64,000 nt of DNA from Flavobacteriales bacterium (GTDB taxonomy: Bacteria > Bacteroidota > Bacteroidia > Flavobacteriales_E > Vicingaceae): assembly GCA_026196775.1 (NCBI GenBank), contig JAPHUD010000005.1, positions 1 through 64,000 of the forward strand, read 5' to 3'. The position numbers and the translations under genes were made by a program. Each line of letters starts with the position of its first letter. Positions within the stretch are counted from its first letter, which is position 1. The notes under the pieces were generated by a model. It ran no database searches. It saw only the letters and a program-made list of their open reading frames with translations, and was not told the origin of the DNA. Below, piece after piece: positions 8,925-16,832 of this stretch.

Positions 8925-9359
8925 ATGATTAAACTCTACAAATACGCCCAACACTTTACCAAGCTTGAATTAATGCGAGCAAGGTTAGATGTTTTCCAAA
9001 ATGAGAGTGGGAGAGAGGGAGTAGATTTTATTGTCAAAACCAAAACGGGTAATTATCATGAATTATATTTACAGCCCATCAATTTAGAAACGGAAAGAAG
9101 CGTTAAAATCACAAAAACCGTTTTAGGAGAACCAAAAGACAACCTTTGGGTGGCGTTAGTGTTGTTTATGAAAGACATTGAACCGGTATTGTATTTAATA
9201 CCTTCAACACAACTCGCAAAGCCCGATGATTACATATTTATTGATAACGACCAAGGCGAACGCTTCAAACACTTGTCTAATTGGGAAATCAAAGTATTTA
9301 CCAAAGCAATTCCAGAGTTAAGCAAGTTTGCTTTAGATAATATTTTAGGAAAATTATGA
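8925..9359 (+). CDS. Small protein resembling a degenerate PD-(D/E)XK (DUF4365-like) fold
   Basis: A 144-residue protein when started at the ATG at 8925, which lies 4 bases after the preceding stop; an upstream in-frame ATG at 8889 would overlap that gene and is less likely. The run GREGVDFIVKT (29-39), then YHELYLQ (44-50), then a strand ending in LYLIPST resembles the helix-D-strand-ExxxK-strand core of PD-(D/E)XK-like proteins with Asp34 and Glu46. The expected catalytic lysine position is Gln50, so activity is doubtful. The similarity is by eye and tentative. It sits between the membrane protein and another small gene in the restriction operon. Confidence 0.65.
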   Translation: MIKLYKYAQHFTKLELMRARLDVFQNESGREGVDFIVKTKTGNYHELYLQPINLETERSVKITKTVLGEPKDNLWVALVLFMKDIEPVLYLIPSTQLAKPDDYIFIDNDQGERFKHLSNWEIKVFTKAIPELSKFALDNILGKL

Positions 9360-9360
9360 T

Positions 9361-9705
9361 ATGAATGCAAAAGAAAAACAATGGCTATTTGATGTAATAA
9401 GAAATATTATTATTGATAATAAAGAGATTCATAACTATACCAAATTTAGAATCAAAGTATTTACAAATGAAAAGAGTCCAAAGATTCCTGTCCATATAGA
9501 AGCAGATGATGATAATTTAATTTTCTTTTCGGTATTAAATATTTTCGATGAAGAAATATCAGAATTAGTTGACATTAATTATGATGGATTTAGTAAAATA
9601 CAACTAGGACATGAGCTTGGAACGCTTGGGCTTATAAATGCACCGAAATATATTTTAAATAGGGATTTATCTAGTGAAATCGAACAAGAAGTTTTAGGTA
9701 TTTAA
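9361..9705 (+). CDS. Hypothetical protein, last gene of the restriction operon
   Basis: A 114-residue acidic protein with no recognised domain. It begins 1 base after the stop of the previous gene, so it is almost certainly co-translated with it. Predicted pattern: an N-terminal helix (KEKQWLFDVIRNIIIDN), several strands (KFRIKVFTN, KIPVHIEADDDNLIFFSVLN), then a Gly-rich turn (GHELGTLGL) and a short tail. No signal peptide or membrane segment. The close pairing with the degenerate nuclease-like protein suggests the two act together, but that is inference. Confidence 0.65.
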   Translation: MNAKEKQWLFDVIRNIIIDNKEIHNYTKFRIKVFTNEKSPKIPVHIEADDDNLIFFSVLNIFDEEISELVDINYDGFSKIQLGHELGTLGLINAPKYILNRDLSSEIEQEVLGI

Positions 9706-10381
9706 CATAATTATTCGCAGGATTTAAAGAGCGTTGGCTGGAAAGAAATGCGGGCAAGCGTTTGGAGTGAATGTGCAAATGCTTAGTGATTCATTAAAGG
9801 CGTTTACGTTTTTCTCCGCCTTAGCGGAGGAACTACTTTAATAGAATTACTTGCATTTGTACAGAGAGCGTTGAAGCATATTTCTTTCTTGATTTTTTGG
9901 TTCTTTTTTATCAAGAAAAAAGAATAAATCAAACCAATCCAGTGAACGCAGCATAGAAAAATGCGAAAAAAAGCCTTATTAAGGCAAATAGCATTTTTTG
10001 TATGCAAGTGAATTACCATCATAATTTTTTTGAGCGATGGCAAAAGAATAAATTTTTTAAAAAAGAAAGGCATGTGCGGCTATTTACACATAATGGCTAA
10101 TTATAGGACAAAATGATATACCGCTTAAAAATCTAATTATCTTAGAATCGAACATTTTTAAATTTACGGAGAATTATCTTGAATACGAGAATTTAAAGAA
10201 GCGTTGGCTTGTGTGTTCTATTTACTTTGCTGCCATAAGCAAAGCAAGTGAGGTACGAACGCAGACATAATATCCATTATAGCTGACAAACGCGTTAAAG
10301 ACTTAACTAAATAAGAATAGCGTTTTGTCCTATAATTTACATTATGTTAAATAGAGTTTTCTAAACTCGCCATATATAAAA
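9706..10381. other. Gene-free right flank of the defence island
   Basis: No convincing gene is present; the open frame on the minus strand at 9804-10073 has low-complexity content and no start context. Visible structures are: hairpin ctccgc/gcggag at 9814-9829; inverted repeat tttcttgat 9885-9893 with atcaagaaa 9910-9918; a nested hairpin at 9960-9995 (gccttattaaggc inside aatgc/gcatt) running into six Ts, a candidate terminator for the restriction operon; and a word close to ttaaagagcgttggct at 9724-9739 that recurs at about 10194-10209 with one inserted base. The stretch looks like debris at the edge of an inserted island. Confidence 0.5.
10099..10337. repeat. 15-bp perfect inverted repeat enclosing 239 bp
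   Basis: The word aattataggacaaaa at 10099-10113 is matched exactly by its reverse complement at 10323-10337. Nothing coding lies between. The arrangement could be the ends of a small non-autonomous element (MITE-like) or a remnant of a larger one. No target-site duplication was evident by eye. Confidence 0.45.
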
Positions 10382-10420
10382 CTAAAAAGCCCCTATCTTC
10401 AATAAAGAATATAGGAGCTT
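10382..10420 (-). terminator. Terminator of the SUMF1 gene
   Basis: On the minus strand a 9-bp stem with one G-U pair (10411-10419 with 10388-10396) is followed by TTTTT. It lies about 20 bases past the stop codon of the SUMF1-domain gene. Confidence 0.6.
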
Positions 10421-10441
10421 AATATAAAGAATTAACTCTTA

Positions 10442-12502
10442 CTATTTAATTTCGGCAACACATCTAAAACCTAACCATGTTGTTGGTTTGGTATAAGTTA
10501 TCTCCTTTTCAATAAAAATTTCATTTGGATTATTAATCCATGAGCCGCCTTTAGCCAATCCTTGTTGGTTAATCATTTCGGCTACATTTCCAATTAAATT
10601 ATAACATCCTACGGCATTTGGCCAATATGATTTAACCTGAGCTGTTATATCTCCATTGTCTGGAACATTTCCGGCTACCACCACATTATCTTCTTTATTC
10701 CTTTTCAAATTAGCTAAAATTTGTCCTTTGTATTTAGTATTCAATTGTTGTTGTGTTTTCTCGGAATAACCAATTTTTGCTGCGGCTTCCCATTCTTCTT
10801 TTGTTGGCAATCGGTATTCAAAATTGGTTGGATACACGTTCTTTTTATCGGTCAACGCCTTGGTTTCAAACAATTCTTTTACGCGTTCCGTTCGCCATTT
10901 GCAATATTGCACGGCTTGTTCGTAGCTTATTCCAACCACAGGATAATCATTATATGCCGCATGGCTATAGTAATATTGAGCATAAGGTTCATTAAAGGAT
11001 TCTTTTTCTTTCCAAACTAAGGTGTCGGGCAACGCATTTTTGTATTCGATAGCATTTTTTCCGTGTTTTTTCTCTAACCACATCATGTATTCTCGCCAAT
11101 TAAAGTTGGTTATTTCCGTTTCATCTATGTAAATATTGTCTTTTATTTTAACTGTTCCGGGAGGATTTATTTGTGCATTTGCTTTTCCTAAATAAGTTAT
11201 AACCGGTCTGAAACCAACATTTACAGAAGGTTTGGTTCTTTCTTTAAATCTATCATTTCCTTCAATTATTTGTAGCTCTTGTCCTATACTCGACCAACTA
11301 CCGCCTCTCGTTCCTGGTAAATTATTTTCATCTTCGTAATACACCATCTCAGCCACATTACCACTCATGCAATACAAACCAAAATCGTTGGGAATGTATG
11401 AATATACTTTAGTTGTATGAAATGCACCATCAGCTATATAATTATCTTTCATCGGATAAAAATTAGCCAAAAAGCATCCTTTTGAGTTTCTAAGATAAGG
11501 TCCTCCCCATGGATAAGGAAAATGTTTACCTCCATCAGATGCTGCGTACATCCATTCGTAATTACTTGGTAATCGTACATCATTAATAGGTTCAGTATTT
11601 TGTTTGTTTACCACTTCGCTTAACCACTTACAATACATCTCCGCTCCTTCCCTACTTATAGCAACAACAGGGTAATCATTGTATGCTGAGTGTGAAAAAT
11701 AATTATCTTGCATTGGTTTATTAAAAGCATTTGGATATTCTTTTACCCACATGGCTTGATCAGGTTTTGCTTTTAAAAATTCCTCTTTTCTATTTTGAAT
11801 TAACAAATCAAATAAAAAAGTTCGGTATTCTAAATTGGTAACTTCAGTAGTTTGCATATAAAATGCCTGTACCGACCAATTTTTATTTTCTATTTTAAAC
11901 ATACCTGAAGGAATAAAAGCATATTGTTTCTTATCTAATTTAATAAGCTGTTTTACCATTTTTGCTTTTTGTTTGTTGTTAGCAGCAATTTCATCAGGTG
12001 TTAAATTCGGAAATCGATAAGCAGTATCTAATATTTCAGAAATACGAGCCGATGCTACTAATGCTTTTTGGTATTTTTTTAGGCTATCTTTCGGAATAAG
12101 TAGAACTTTTTCTTGATTTAAGGTAATCTTTTTTGGCGTTAGCCTATCTACTTTTTGTAGATATTCCGTTATCACTCGTTGCTGTTCTTGTAAAACCTGT
12201 TTTTCATTCTTTATTGTTGTTTCTACAGTTGATGTGTTTGTGGTATTTTCTTTATCTGTCGTTTTTGTTGAAGTTGTTGGTTTTAAAACTAATACCAATG
12301 TAATAGTTGTTATTATTGATGCTATCATAATAATTAATTTAAGGTTAAAAAATTGAGCAAAATTGTTACCTTTAGTTGCATTTTTGTTACTGCTAACAGA
12401 GGTTATAAATCGCTCCCTAGTTGCTTCAAAAGATACTTTTGAAGGTTCATTTTTAGCTTTGTTGAATAAATCATTCAACATTTTATTAGTATCATTTTTC
12501 AT
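10442..12502 (-). CDS. Membrane-anchored protein with two SUMF1 (FGE-sulfatase-like) domains
   Basis: 686 residues from the ATG at 12502, chosen because AGGAGG lies 6 bases upstream; an upstream in-frame start at 12535 would extend into the sigma gene. Layout: short charged cytoplasmic N-terminus (1-52), one transmembrane helix (about 54-73), a Thr-rich linker and helical region (75-190), SUMF1 domain 1 (about 194-434) and SUMF1 domain 2 (about 449-686). Both domains show the family words TEVTN/TEITN, YNDYPVV, GNVAEM and GGSW. The cysteine motif of true formylglycine-generating enzymes after GGSW is absent, so a binding or structural role in the periplasm, as in gliding proteins GldJ/GldK, is more likely than catalysis. 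It overlaps the ECF sigma gene by 11 bases, and its cytoplasmic tail could act as an anti-sigma element. Confidence 0.85.
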   Translation of the reverse strand: MKNDTNKMLNDLFNKAKNEPSKVSFEATRERFITSVSSNKNATKGNNFAQFFNLKLIIMIASIITTITLVLVLKPTTSTKTTDKENTTNTSTVETTIKNEKQVLQEQQRVITEYLQKVDRLTPKKITLNQEKVLLIPKDSLKKYQKALVASARISEILDTAYRFPNLTPDEIAANNKQKAKMVKQLIKLDKKQYAFIPSGMFKIENKNWSVQAFYMQTTEVTNLEYRTFLFDLLIQNRKEEFLKAKPDQAMWVKEYPNAFNKPMQDNYFSHSAYNDYPVVAISREGAEMYCKWLSEVVNKQNTEPINDVRLPSNYEWMYAASDGGKHFPYPWGGPYLRNSKGCFLANFYPMKDNYIADGAFHTTKVYSYIPNDFGLYCMSGNVAEMVYYEDENNLPGTRGGSWSSIGQELQIIEGNDRFKERTKPSVNVGFRPVITYLGKANAQINPPGTVKIKDNIYIDETEITNFNWREYMMWLEKKHGKNAIEYKNALPDTLVWKEKESFNEPYAQYYYSHAAYNDYPVVGISYEQAVQYCKWRTERVKELFETKALTDKKNVYPTNFEYRLPTKEEWEAAAKIGYSEKTQQQLNTKYKGQILANLKRNKEDNVVVAGNVPDNGDITAQVKSYWPNAVGCYNLIGNVAEMINQQGLAKGGSWINNPNEIFIEKEITYTKPTTWLGFRCVAEIK

Positions 12503-13022
12503 GACTATCCTCCTTAGTTTGGTATTTTGATTCAAAAGTCAATATCTCTAATAACTTGGTTCTTCCTCTTTTTAAACGTTGTTTTACTGCCGATTCGGAG
12601 GAGTTTTGAATTTCCATAATTTCCTTAATGGAGAAACCTGTAATCTCAAAAAGCACCAAACATTCTCTTTGTTCGTCAGGAAGCAACGCTAATGCTTTGT
12701 ATAGAAAATAGATTTCAGCATCTCTTTCAGTATTGGCATTTACATCTAGATGATGGTCATAATTAGATTCAACTATTAAATCTTCTTTTATTTTTTTGTG
12801 ATGATTAGCTAATAAACGAACACTTATACCTATTAAAAATGATAAAAAAGCTTTTTTATTTTTAAGTGTATTAAACTTTTTAAAAGCAACAACTAAAGTA
12901 TCATTCATTAAATCCTGATATTCCATATTTCCAAAAACCCGTGCCCTGCAGAAGCGTTCAAACCTATCATGAATTGGTTTGTAGAGTATTAGAAATTTTT
13001 CTTGTTGTTTTTTATTAATCAT
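12492..13022 (-). CDS. ECF-type RNA polymerase sigma factor
   Basis: A 176-residue sigma-70 family protein of the extracytoplasmic-function type, from the ATG at 13022 (a GTG at 13031 is an in-frame alternative). Region 2 is visible around YQDLMNDTLVVAFKKFNTLKNKK, a short acidic linker follows, and region 4 is a helix-turn-helix (ALLPDEQRECLVLFEITGFS...SESAVKQRLKRGRTKL). It is the first gene of a two-gene unit with the SUMF1 membrane protein; overlap and order match many sigma/anti-sigma pairs. It probably directs a specialised regulon, and often its own promoter, in response to an envelope signal. Target promoters are unknown. Confidence 0.92.
   Translation of the reverse strand: MINKKQQEKFLILYKPIHDRFERFCRARVFGNMEYQDLMNDTLVVAFKKFNTLKNKKAFLSFLIGISVRLLANHHKKIKEDLIVESNYDHHLDVNANTERDAEIYFLYKALALLPDEQRECLVLFEITGFSIKEIMEIQNSSESAVKQRLKRGRTKLLEILTFESKYQTKEDSHEK
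12509..12514 (-). promoter_or_regulatory. Strong Shine-Dalgarno sequence (AGGAGG)
   Basis: A perfect AGGAGG lies inside the end of the sigma gene, 6 bases before the SUMF1 gene ATG. Most genes in this window lack such a sequence, as is usual in this phylum, so it decides the start and suggests efficient re-initiation after the sigma stop codon. Confidence 0.6.
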
Positions 13023-13191
13023 CAATAACACGTTAAAAGGTGTGTTCTATATAGTAAGTGTAACGAAAATGAAAAAAGTTACATTGCACGGAGTAAATTA
13101 TTGAATTTTAATAGCGAAGTTAGCATTAGGTAATATAAATTTCATCAAGTTATGTAGGTATATTTTTTATTAATTGTATCTTGCAAAGGAG

Positions 13192-13245
13192 ATGAATACT
13201 TCTATACAACCCTTAGTTGATTCCATAAAAATTGTTAATGAGTAA
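13192..13245 (+). pseudogene. Duplicated 5' fragment of truC
   Basis: An ATG-led frame of 17 codons (MNTSIQPLVDSIKIVNE, then stop) matches the first 15 codons of truC at 13491 at 41 of 45 bases by my count; after that the two sequences diverge. It sits 299 bases upstream of the true start on the same strand, with the small lipoprotein gene in between. It looks like a relic of a local duplication. It could in principle act as a leader peptide, but nothing else supports that. Confidence 0.6.
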
Positions 13246-13290
13246 TTTAGTTAACACCCATCCTTTCTGAAATGCATGGATTTAAATGTG

Positions 13291-13298
13291 TAATTTTG
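13291..13298 (+). promoter_or_regulatory. Bacteroidota -7 promoter element (TAATTTTG)
   Basis: An exact match to TAnnTTTG lies 31 bases before the ATG of the small lipoprotein. I saw no clear -33 TTG at the right distance, so the assignment rests on the -7 box and spacing. Confidence 0.4.
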
Positions 13299-13328
13299 GA
13301 GTACAGTACTTACCTAATATTGCACCCC

Positions 13329-13454
13329 ATGAAATTAAGATTCAAATTTATGTTATTAACCACCCTAATGTTGGTAATGTTAGCTTGTAAACCGTTAAAA
13401 TACGTTGGAAAAGAATCAAAAAAAGCTGTTAACGATGTAAAAAAAGAACTTTAA
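13329..13454 (+). CDS. Small lipoprotein
   Basis: 41 residues from the ATG at 13329, which is preferred over the upstream in-frame ATG at 13272 because the putative promoter lies between them. A basic start and hydrophobic helix (about 4-18) end in a lipobox (VMLAC), so the mature product would be a lipid-anchored peptide of about 23 residues, CKPLKYVGKESKKAV and a charged tail. The outline is like the entericidin-type small lipoproteins, but length and composition alone do not prove kinship. It lies between the truC fragment and truC. Confidence 0.6.
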   Translation: MKLRFKFMLLTTLMLVMLACKPLKYVGKESKKAVNDVKKEL

Positions 13455-13490
13455 TATCCAAACGAACATCATTTAGTCTTATTTCCTATA

Positions 13491-14213
13491 ATGAATACGT
13501 CTGTACAACCCTTAGTTAATTCCATAGAAATTGTTTTTGAAGACGATTTATTAATGGTAGTGAATAAACCCAATAACTATTTAATTCATCAATCGCACTA
13601 CGCCAGAAACATTACCGAAATTACTTTGCTGGAAACCTTACAGCAACAATTAGGCTTTCCACTTTTTCCTGTACATCGTTTGGATAGAAAAACTTCGGGA
13701 ATTTTGCTCTTAGTAAAAGATAAATCTTTTGTAGCTCCTTTTCAGGCATTATTTACCAACAACGCTATACAAAAAACTTATTACGCTATTGTCAGAGGTT
13801 TTTCTCCAGCAACTGGTAAAATTGATTCTCCTGTAAAAAATGATGATACTGGTGTTTATAAAGATGCCTTAACGAACTATAATACCATTAATAACATTGA
13901 GCTAGACATTCCTGTTCATCCTTATGAAAAATCGCGTTACAGTTTAATACAATTGTTACCCGAAACCGGACGTATGCACCAATTGCGCAAACATTTAAAC
14001 AAAATAAATCACCCTATAGTTGGCGATTATAAATATGGTGATAGATTTCATAATCGTATGTATGAAACGCAATTTAACTGTAATTATTTGTTTTTACATG
14101 CTCACAGTATTGAATTTATACACCCCCTCTCCCACCAAAAAATGATTTTTACCGCTGATTTTCCTACAGATTGGCTTAATATGTTTAACAAATTTAATTG
14201 GCAACTTCCATGA
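13491..14213 (+). CDS. truC: tRNA pseudouridine synthase, TruC-like
   Basis: 240 residues, RluA-type pseudouridine synthase fold. The catalytic aspartate is in HRLDRKTSGILLL (about residues 62-74). Two later stretches, ETGRMHQLRKHL and HPIVGDYKYGDRFHNR, follow E. coli TruC closely, pointing to pseudouridylation of tRNA position 65 rather than to an rRNA target. There is no N-terminal S4 domain, as expected for TruC. The stop overlaps the start of the downstream S4-domain gene (ATGA), so the two are co-translated. A broken copy of its 5' end lies upstream at 13192. Confidence 0.88.
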   Translation: MNTSVQPLVNSIEIVFEDDLLMVVNKPNNYLIHQSHYARNITEITLLETLQQQLGFPLFPVHRLDRKTSGILLLVKDKSFVAPFQALFTNNAIQKTYYAIVRGFSPATGKIDSPVKNDDTGVYKDALTNYNTINNIELDIPVHPYEKSRYSLIQLLPETGRMHQLRKHLNKINHPIVGDYKYGDRFHNRMYETQFNCNYLFLHAHSIEFIHPLSHQKMIFTADFPTDWLNMFNKFNWQLP

Positions 14214-14575
14214 GAATAGATAAATATACTTGGGTGGTACGTTTGTTTAAAACCAGAACATTAGCCACAAAAGCTTGCGATGCTGAAAAAGTTAAACTTA
14301 ATAGTGAATTTGCAAAACCAAGCAAAACAGTTGCTGTTGGTGATATTATTAGCGTTAAAGTAATTCCTATTTGGAAAACTTTTAAGGTATTGGATATTCC
14401 TAAATCACGTATTGGAGCAAAATTGCTTAGTCAATATTTGTTAGAAACAACTTCCGAAGCAGATTTACGCTTATTAGAGGAAGTTCAGCAGCAACAACAT
14501 CAAAACAAAATACTGGGAATTAAAGGTCGTCCCACTAAGAAAGTGCGTAGAGATTTGAATCAATTGACTAAGTAA
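14210..14575 (+). CDS. hslR: S4-domain RNA-binding protein, Hsp15-like
   Basis: 121 residues from the ATG at 14210, which overlaps the truC stop codon by 4 bases; a longer frame from 14198 would begin inside truC. The N-terminal S4 fold begins MRIDKYTWVVRLFKTRTLA and continues through the AGDIISVKV-like strand (here VGDIISVKVIPIWKTFKVL). The C-terminus is basic (GRPTKKVRRDL). In E. coli, Hsp15 rescues stalled 50S subunits that still carry nascent chains; the same role is likely here. Family match is good and length is typical. Confidence 0.85.
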   Translation: MRIDKYTWVVRLFKTRTLATKACDAEKVKLNSEFAKPSKTVAVGDIISVKVIPIWKTFKVLDIPKSRIGAKLLSQYLLETTSEADLRLLEEVQQQQHQNKILGIKGRPTKKVRRDLNQLTK

Positions 14576-14654
14576 TAAAGTATTTTTAATAATTCTTTCA
14601 TTATTAATAAGTTAAATCTGTACTTTTACTTACACTTAACTAAAAATAAAAATT

Positions 14655-14924
14655 ATGGAAACTAAAAAAACAATCATCGTTTCAGTATTAACAACCTTAG
14701 CAACAATATTTGTAGTTGCTGTTATTATACATCTATGTTGTGGACAATGTGGTCAAAACACATCTTGTTCAAAAGCTAAAACAGAATGTTATGCTGGTGA
14801 ATCAAAATGTTCTAAAAATGCGAAGTGTGGTAAAGAGAAAAAATGCCACAAGTCAGATAAAGAAGACGATCATCACCATGATATGATGAAAGAAGTGATT
14901 ATAGAAGAAGAGGTTGCAGAGTAA
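14655..14924 (+). CDS. Small membrane protein with Cys/His-rich tail
   Basis: 89 residues: a short basic start, one transmembrane helix (about residues 6-28), then a tail with eight cysteines beyond the two that close the membrane helix (spaced as CGQ, SC, EC, KC, KC, KC) and a run of three histidines in DDHHHDMM, ending in an acidic stretch EEEVAE. The tail looks suited to bind soft metals, but no known metallochaperone motif is evident. It has its own spacing (80 bases from hslR, with an ATG preceded by an AT-rich leader) and no partner gene. Real gene likely; function unknown. Confidence 0.6.
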   Translation: METKKTIIVSVLTTLATIFVVAVIIHLCCGQCGQNTSCSKAKTECYAGESKCSKNAKCGKEKKCHKSDKEDDHHHDMMKEVIIEEEVAE

Positions 14925-14946
14925 TTCAAGAGATTTTCTAGACTAT

Positions 14947-15954
14947 TTAGATTCCATTAATTCTGGTGAGTAAGGCTTTCATAAGTAGTTTACCATCTAT
15001 AATCTCTTTAGTTTGTTCTATAGCTTGAAATTCACCATTTTCATCATAAAACAATTCAAAACTAAAAACGAAGTTGCTTTTTATGTTGTTAATGTCGTTC
15101 TGACCAAAACGCAAGTCTTTAAAAATAAGTGAATCACCATTTTGCTCAACAGCATACCAACCCTCTGTTATTTTAATTAATTGCTGCACTTTCTTTTCGT
15201 GCAGCACATCTACTAACAAATAATGGTTTTTAGGAATTTTATCACTAAACTGAATATCGCTTTTATCAAACAATGAGTAATATCCAATAATATAAGCATC
15301 TTTAAGTTGAACATTTGCTCCCCAAAGTATCGCATTTAAAGGAGTTGGTCGGGTGGCTATTGCTTGGTAGTCTATTTCCTGTTTAGCTAAGGCTGTAGTA
15401 AATTGTTGATGTCCTACCCACTTAAATCCTAAGGTTAACACCATATAACTACTGCTGACGATCAGCCCTAAATTGTTGAATTTCCTTCGTTTTCTGCTTT
15501 CTTTTTTATAACACATGGTTAAAATCAAGAAAAACAGAAACGGTAAGGTGTATAGCGGATCAATAACAAAAATATTTTTGTAAGCCAATCGGTAATCTAA
15601 AGGCCAAAAGAGTTGTGTTCCCCAAGTGGTATGAGCATCTAACAAGCCATGAGTAAAAAATCCTAAAAACATCAGTAAAGTCCAATCTTTCCAGGTAGCG
15701 TTTAGCTTTCTATGAATTTTACTGATAATAAAACCAAAAATTGGTGCAAAAAGCACACTAAAAAATAGTGAATGGGTAAACCCTCTGTGGATTTCGAGAG
15801 CAGTAATGTTATCAGTAAAATGAAAGGCTAAAACATCTAAATCAGGAATAGTTCCAGCAACAGCACCCCAAAGCATAGCCCAGTTGCCTATTTTTTTTCC
15901 TAGAGCGGCTTCACCTACAGCTGCTCCGAGTACAATTTGTGTTAAAGAATCCAT
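14947..15954 (-). CDS. YdjM/DUF457-family membrane metal-dependent hydrolase
   Basis: 335 residues beginning MDSLTQIVLGAAVGEA, the signature start of the LexA-regulated YdjM-type family. Conserved metal-site residues are visible in IPDLDVL (about 37-43), HRGFTHS (about 56-62) and GLLDAHTTWGT (about 103-113). At least four membrane helices occupy residues 62-185. The C-terminal third is a soluble extension of strands. The family is annotated as an inner-membrane hydrolase but its substrate is not established. It is convergent with the small Cys/His gene and stands 26 bases after a Usp gene. Confidence 0.85.
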   Translation of the reverse strand: MDSLTQIVLGAAVGEAALGKKIGNWAMLWGAVAGTIPDLDVLAFHFTDNITALEIHRGFTHSLFFSVLFAPIFGFIISKIHRKLNATWKDWTLLMFLGFFTHGLLDAHTTWGTQLFWPLDYRLAYKNIFVIDPLYTLPFLFFLILTMCYKKESRKRRKFNNLGLIVSSSYMVLTLGFKWVGHQQFTTALAKQEIDYQAIATRPTPLNAILWGANVQLKDAYIIGYYSLFDKSDIQFSDKIPKNHYLLVDVLHEKKVQQLIKITEGWYAVEQNGDSLIFKDLRFGQNDINNIKSNFVFSFELFYDENGEFQAIEQTKEIIDGKLLMKALLTRINGI

Positions 15955-15980
15955 ATTTACAGCCTAAAAAAGGCTTTATA

Positions 15981-16814
15981 TTAATCATGTAAGATTAACA
16001 ATGGAATTTCGGCATGAAAAGAAATTTGTTTGGTAAAGCTAATATGAAATAAATCTTCAAAGAAATTTCTTTTTTTATTTACCAACACCATTAAAGAAGT
16101 ATTGTGTTGTTTAACATATTCTTTGGTTCCATAAATCACATCTTCATGCTTAAAATAAGTAGTATTAATAGTATCAATATTAAGGATATTAGCAATAGAT
16201 TGTGCCATTTGCTTTTCTTCTGCTCCAACGGGTTTCATTTCTTCTGTTACATTAAACATAGTAACTTCAGGCTTATAATCGTTTAACAAAGTTTGTAAAA
16301 CCGAGAATATTTTTTTATTCTTAATTTCTTTAAAATCAGTAGCAATACTAAGGTTTGATGGATGAGTAAAAGTAACGTTATCAGGAATTACCAATGCAGG
16401 GCAATCTACTTCTTTAATTACAGCATAAGTATTACTTCCAAAAACAATTTTCTCTACTGCACTCATTCCTTTTGCTCCCATTACTATTAAATCGATAGGA
16501 TGTTTATCTACAAAAGTGTCGATAATCTCTACTAAACTGCCGTAGGCAGATTTAAAACTAAATGAATGATGCTTATTGCTAATATGTTTTCCTTTAATTT
16601 CGGTAATTAATTCTTGCAATTGTTTTTCAGAAGCCTGACTTAACAAGTCATTTAATGAACCACCTGTAATACTGTTAGCCATATCATCATGTGTTGGATG
16701 AAAAGCATTCATTAATATAAAATTAACTTCCTGATTTTTATATAATTCTAATGCATAAAGAATTGCATTTTTAGCATTCTTAGAGAAGTCTGTAGGTAAA
16801 AGTATGGTCATCAT
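15981..16814 (-). CDS. Tandem-domain universal stress protein
   Basis: 277 residues forming two Usp domains. Domain 1 has the ATP-binding pattern G-2x-G-9x-G-S in GAKGMSAVEKIVFGSN (about residues 117-132), so it should bind ATP. Domain 2 (about 150-277) has lost this pattern. The protein begins with two consecutive ATGs; either could be used. It lies 18 bases downstream of a paralogous Usp gene on the same strand. Cytoplasmic stress-resilience role is inferred from the family. Confidence 0.9.
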   Translation of the reverse strand: MMTILLPTDFSKNAKNAILYALELYKNQEVNFILMNAFHPTHDDMANSITGGSLNDLLSQASEKQLQELITEIKGKHISNKHHSFSFKSAYGSLVEIIDTFVDKHPIDLIVMGAKGMSAVEKIVFGSNTYAVIKEVDCPALVIPDNVTFTHPSNLSIATDFKEIKNKKIFSVLQTLLNDYKPEVTMFNVTEEMKPVGAEEKQMAQSIANILNIDTINTTYFKHEDVIYGTKEYVKQHNTSLMVLVNKKRNFFEDLFHISFTKQISFHAEIPLLILHD

Positions 16815-16832
16815 AAATTAAGAATTTAATTA

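Noticed and set aside
9804-10073. Open frame on the minus strand in the island's right flank
   Set aside because: Low-complexity composition, overlaps several hairpins and has no start context; better explained as non-coding.
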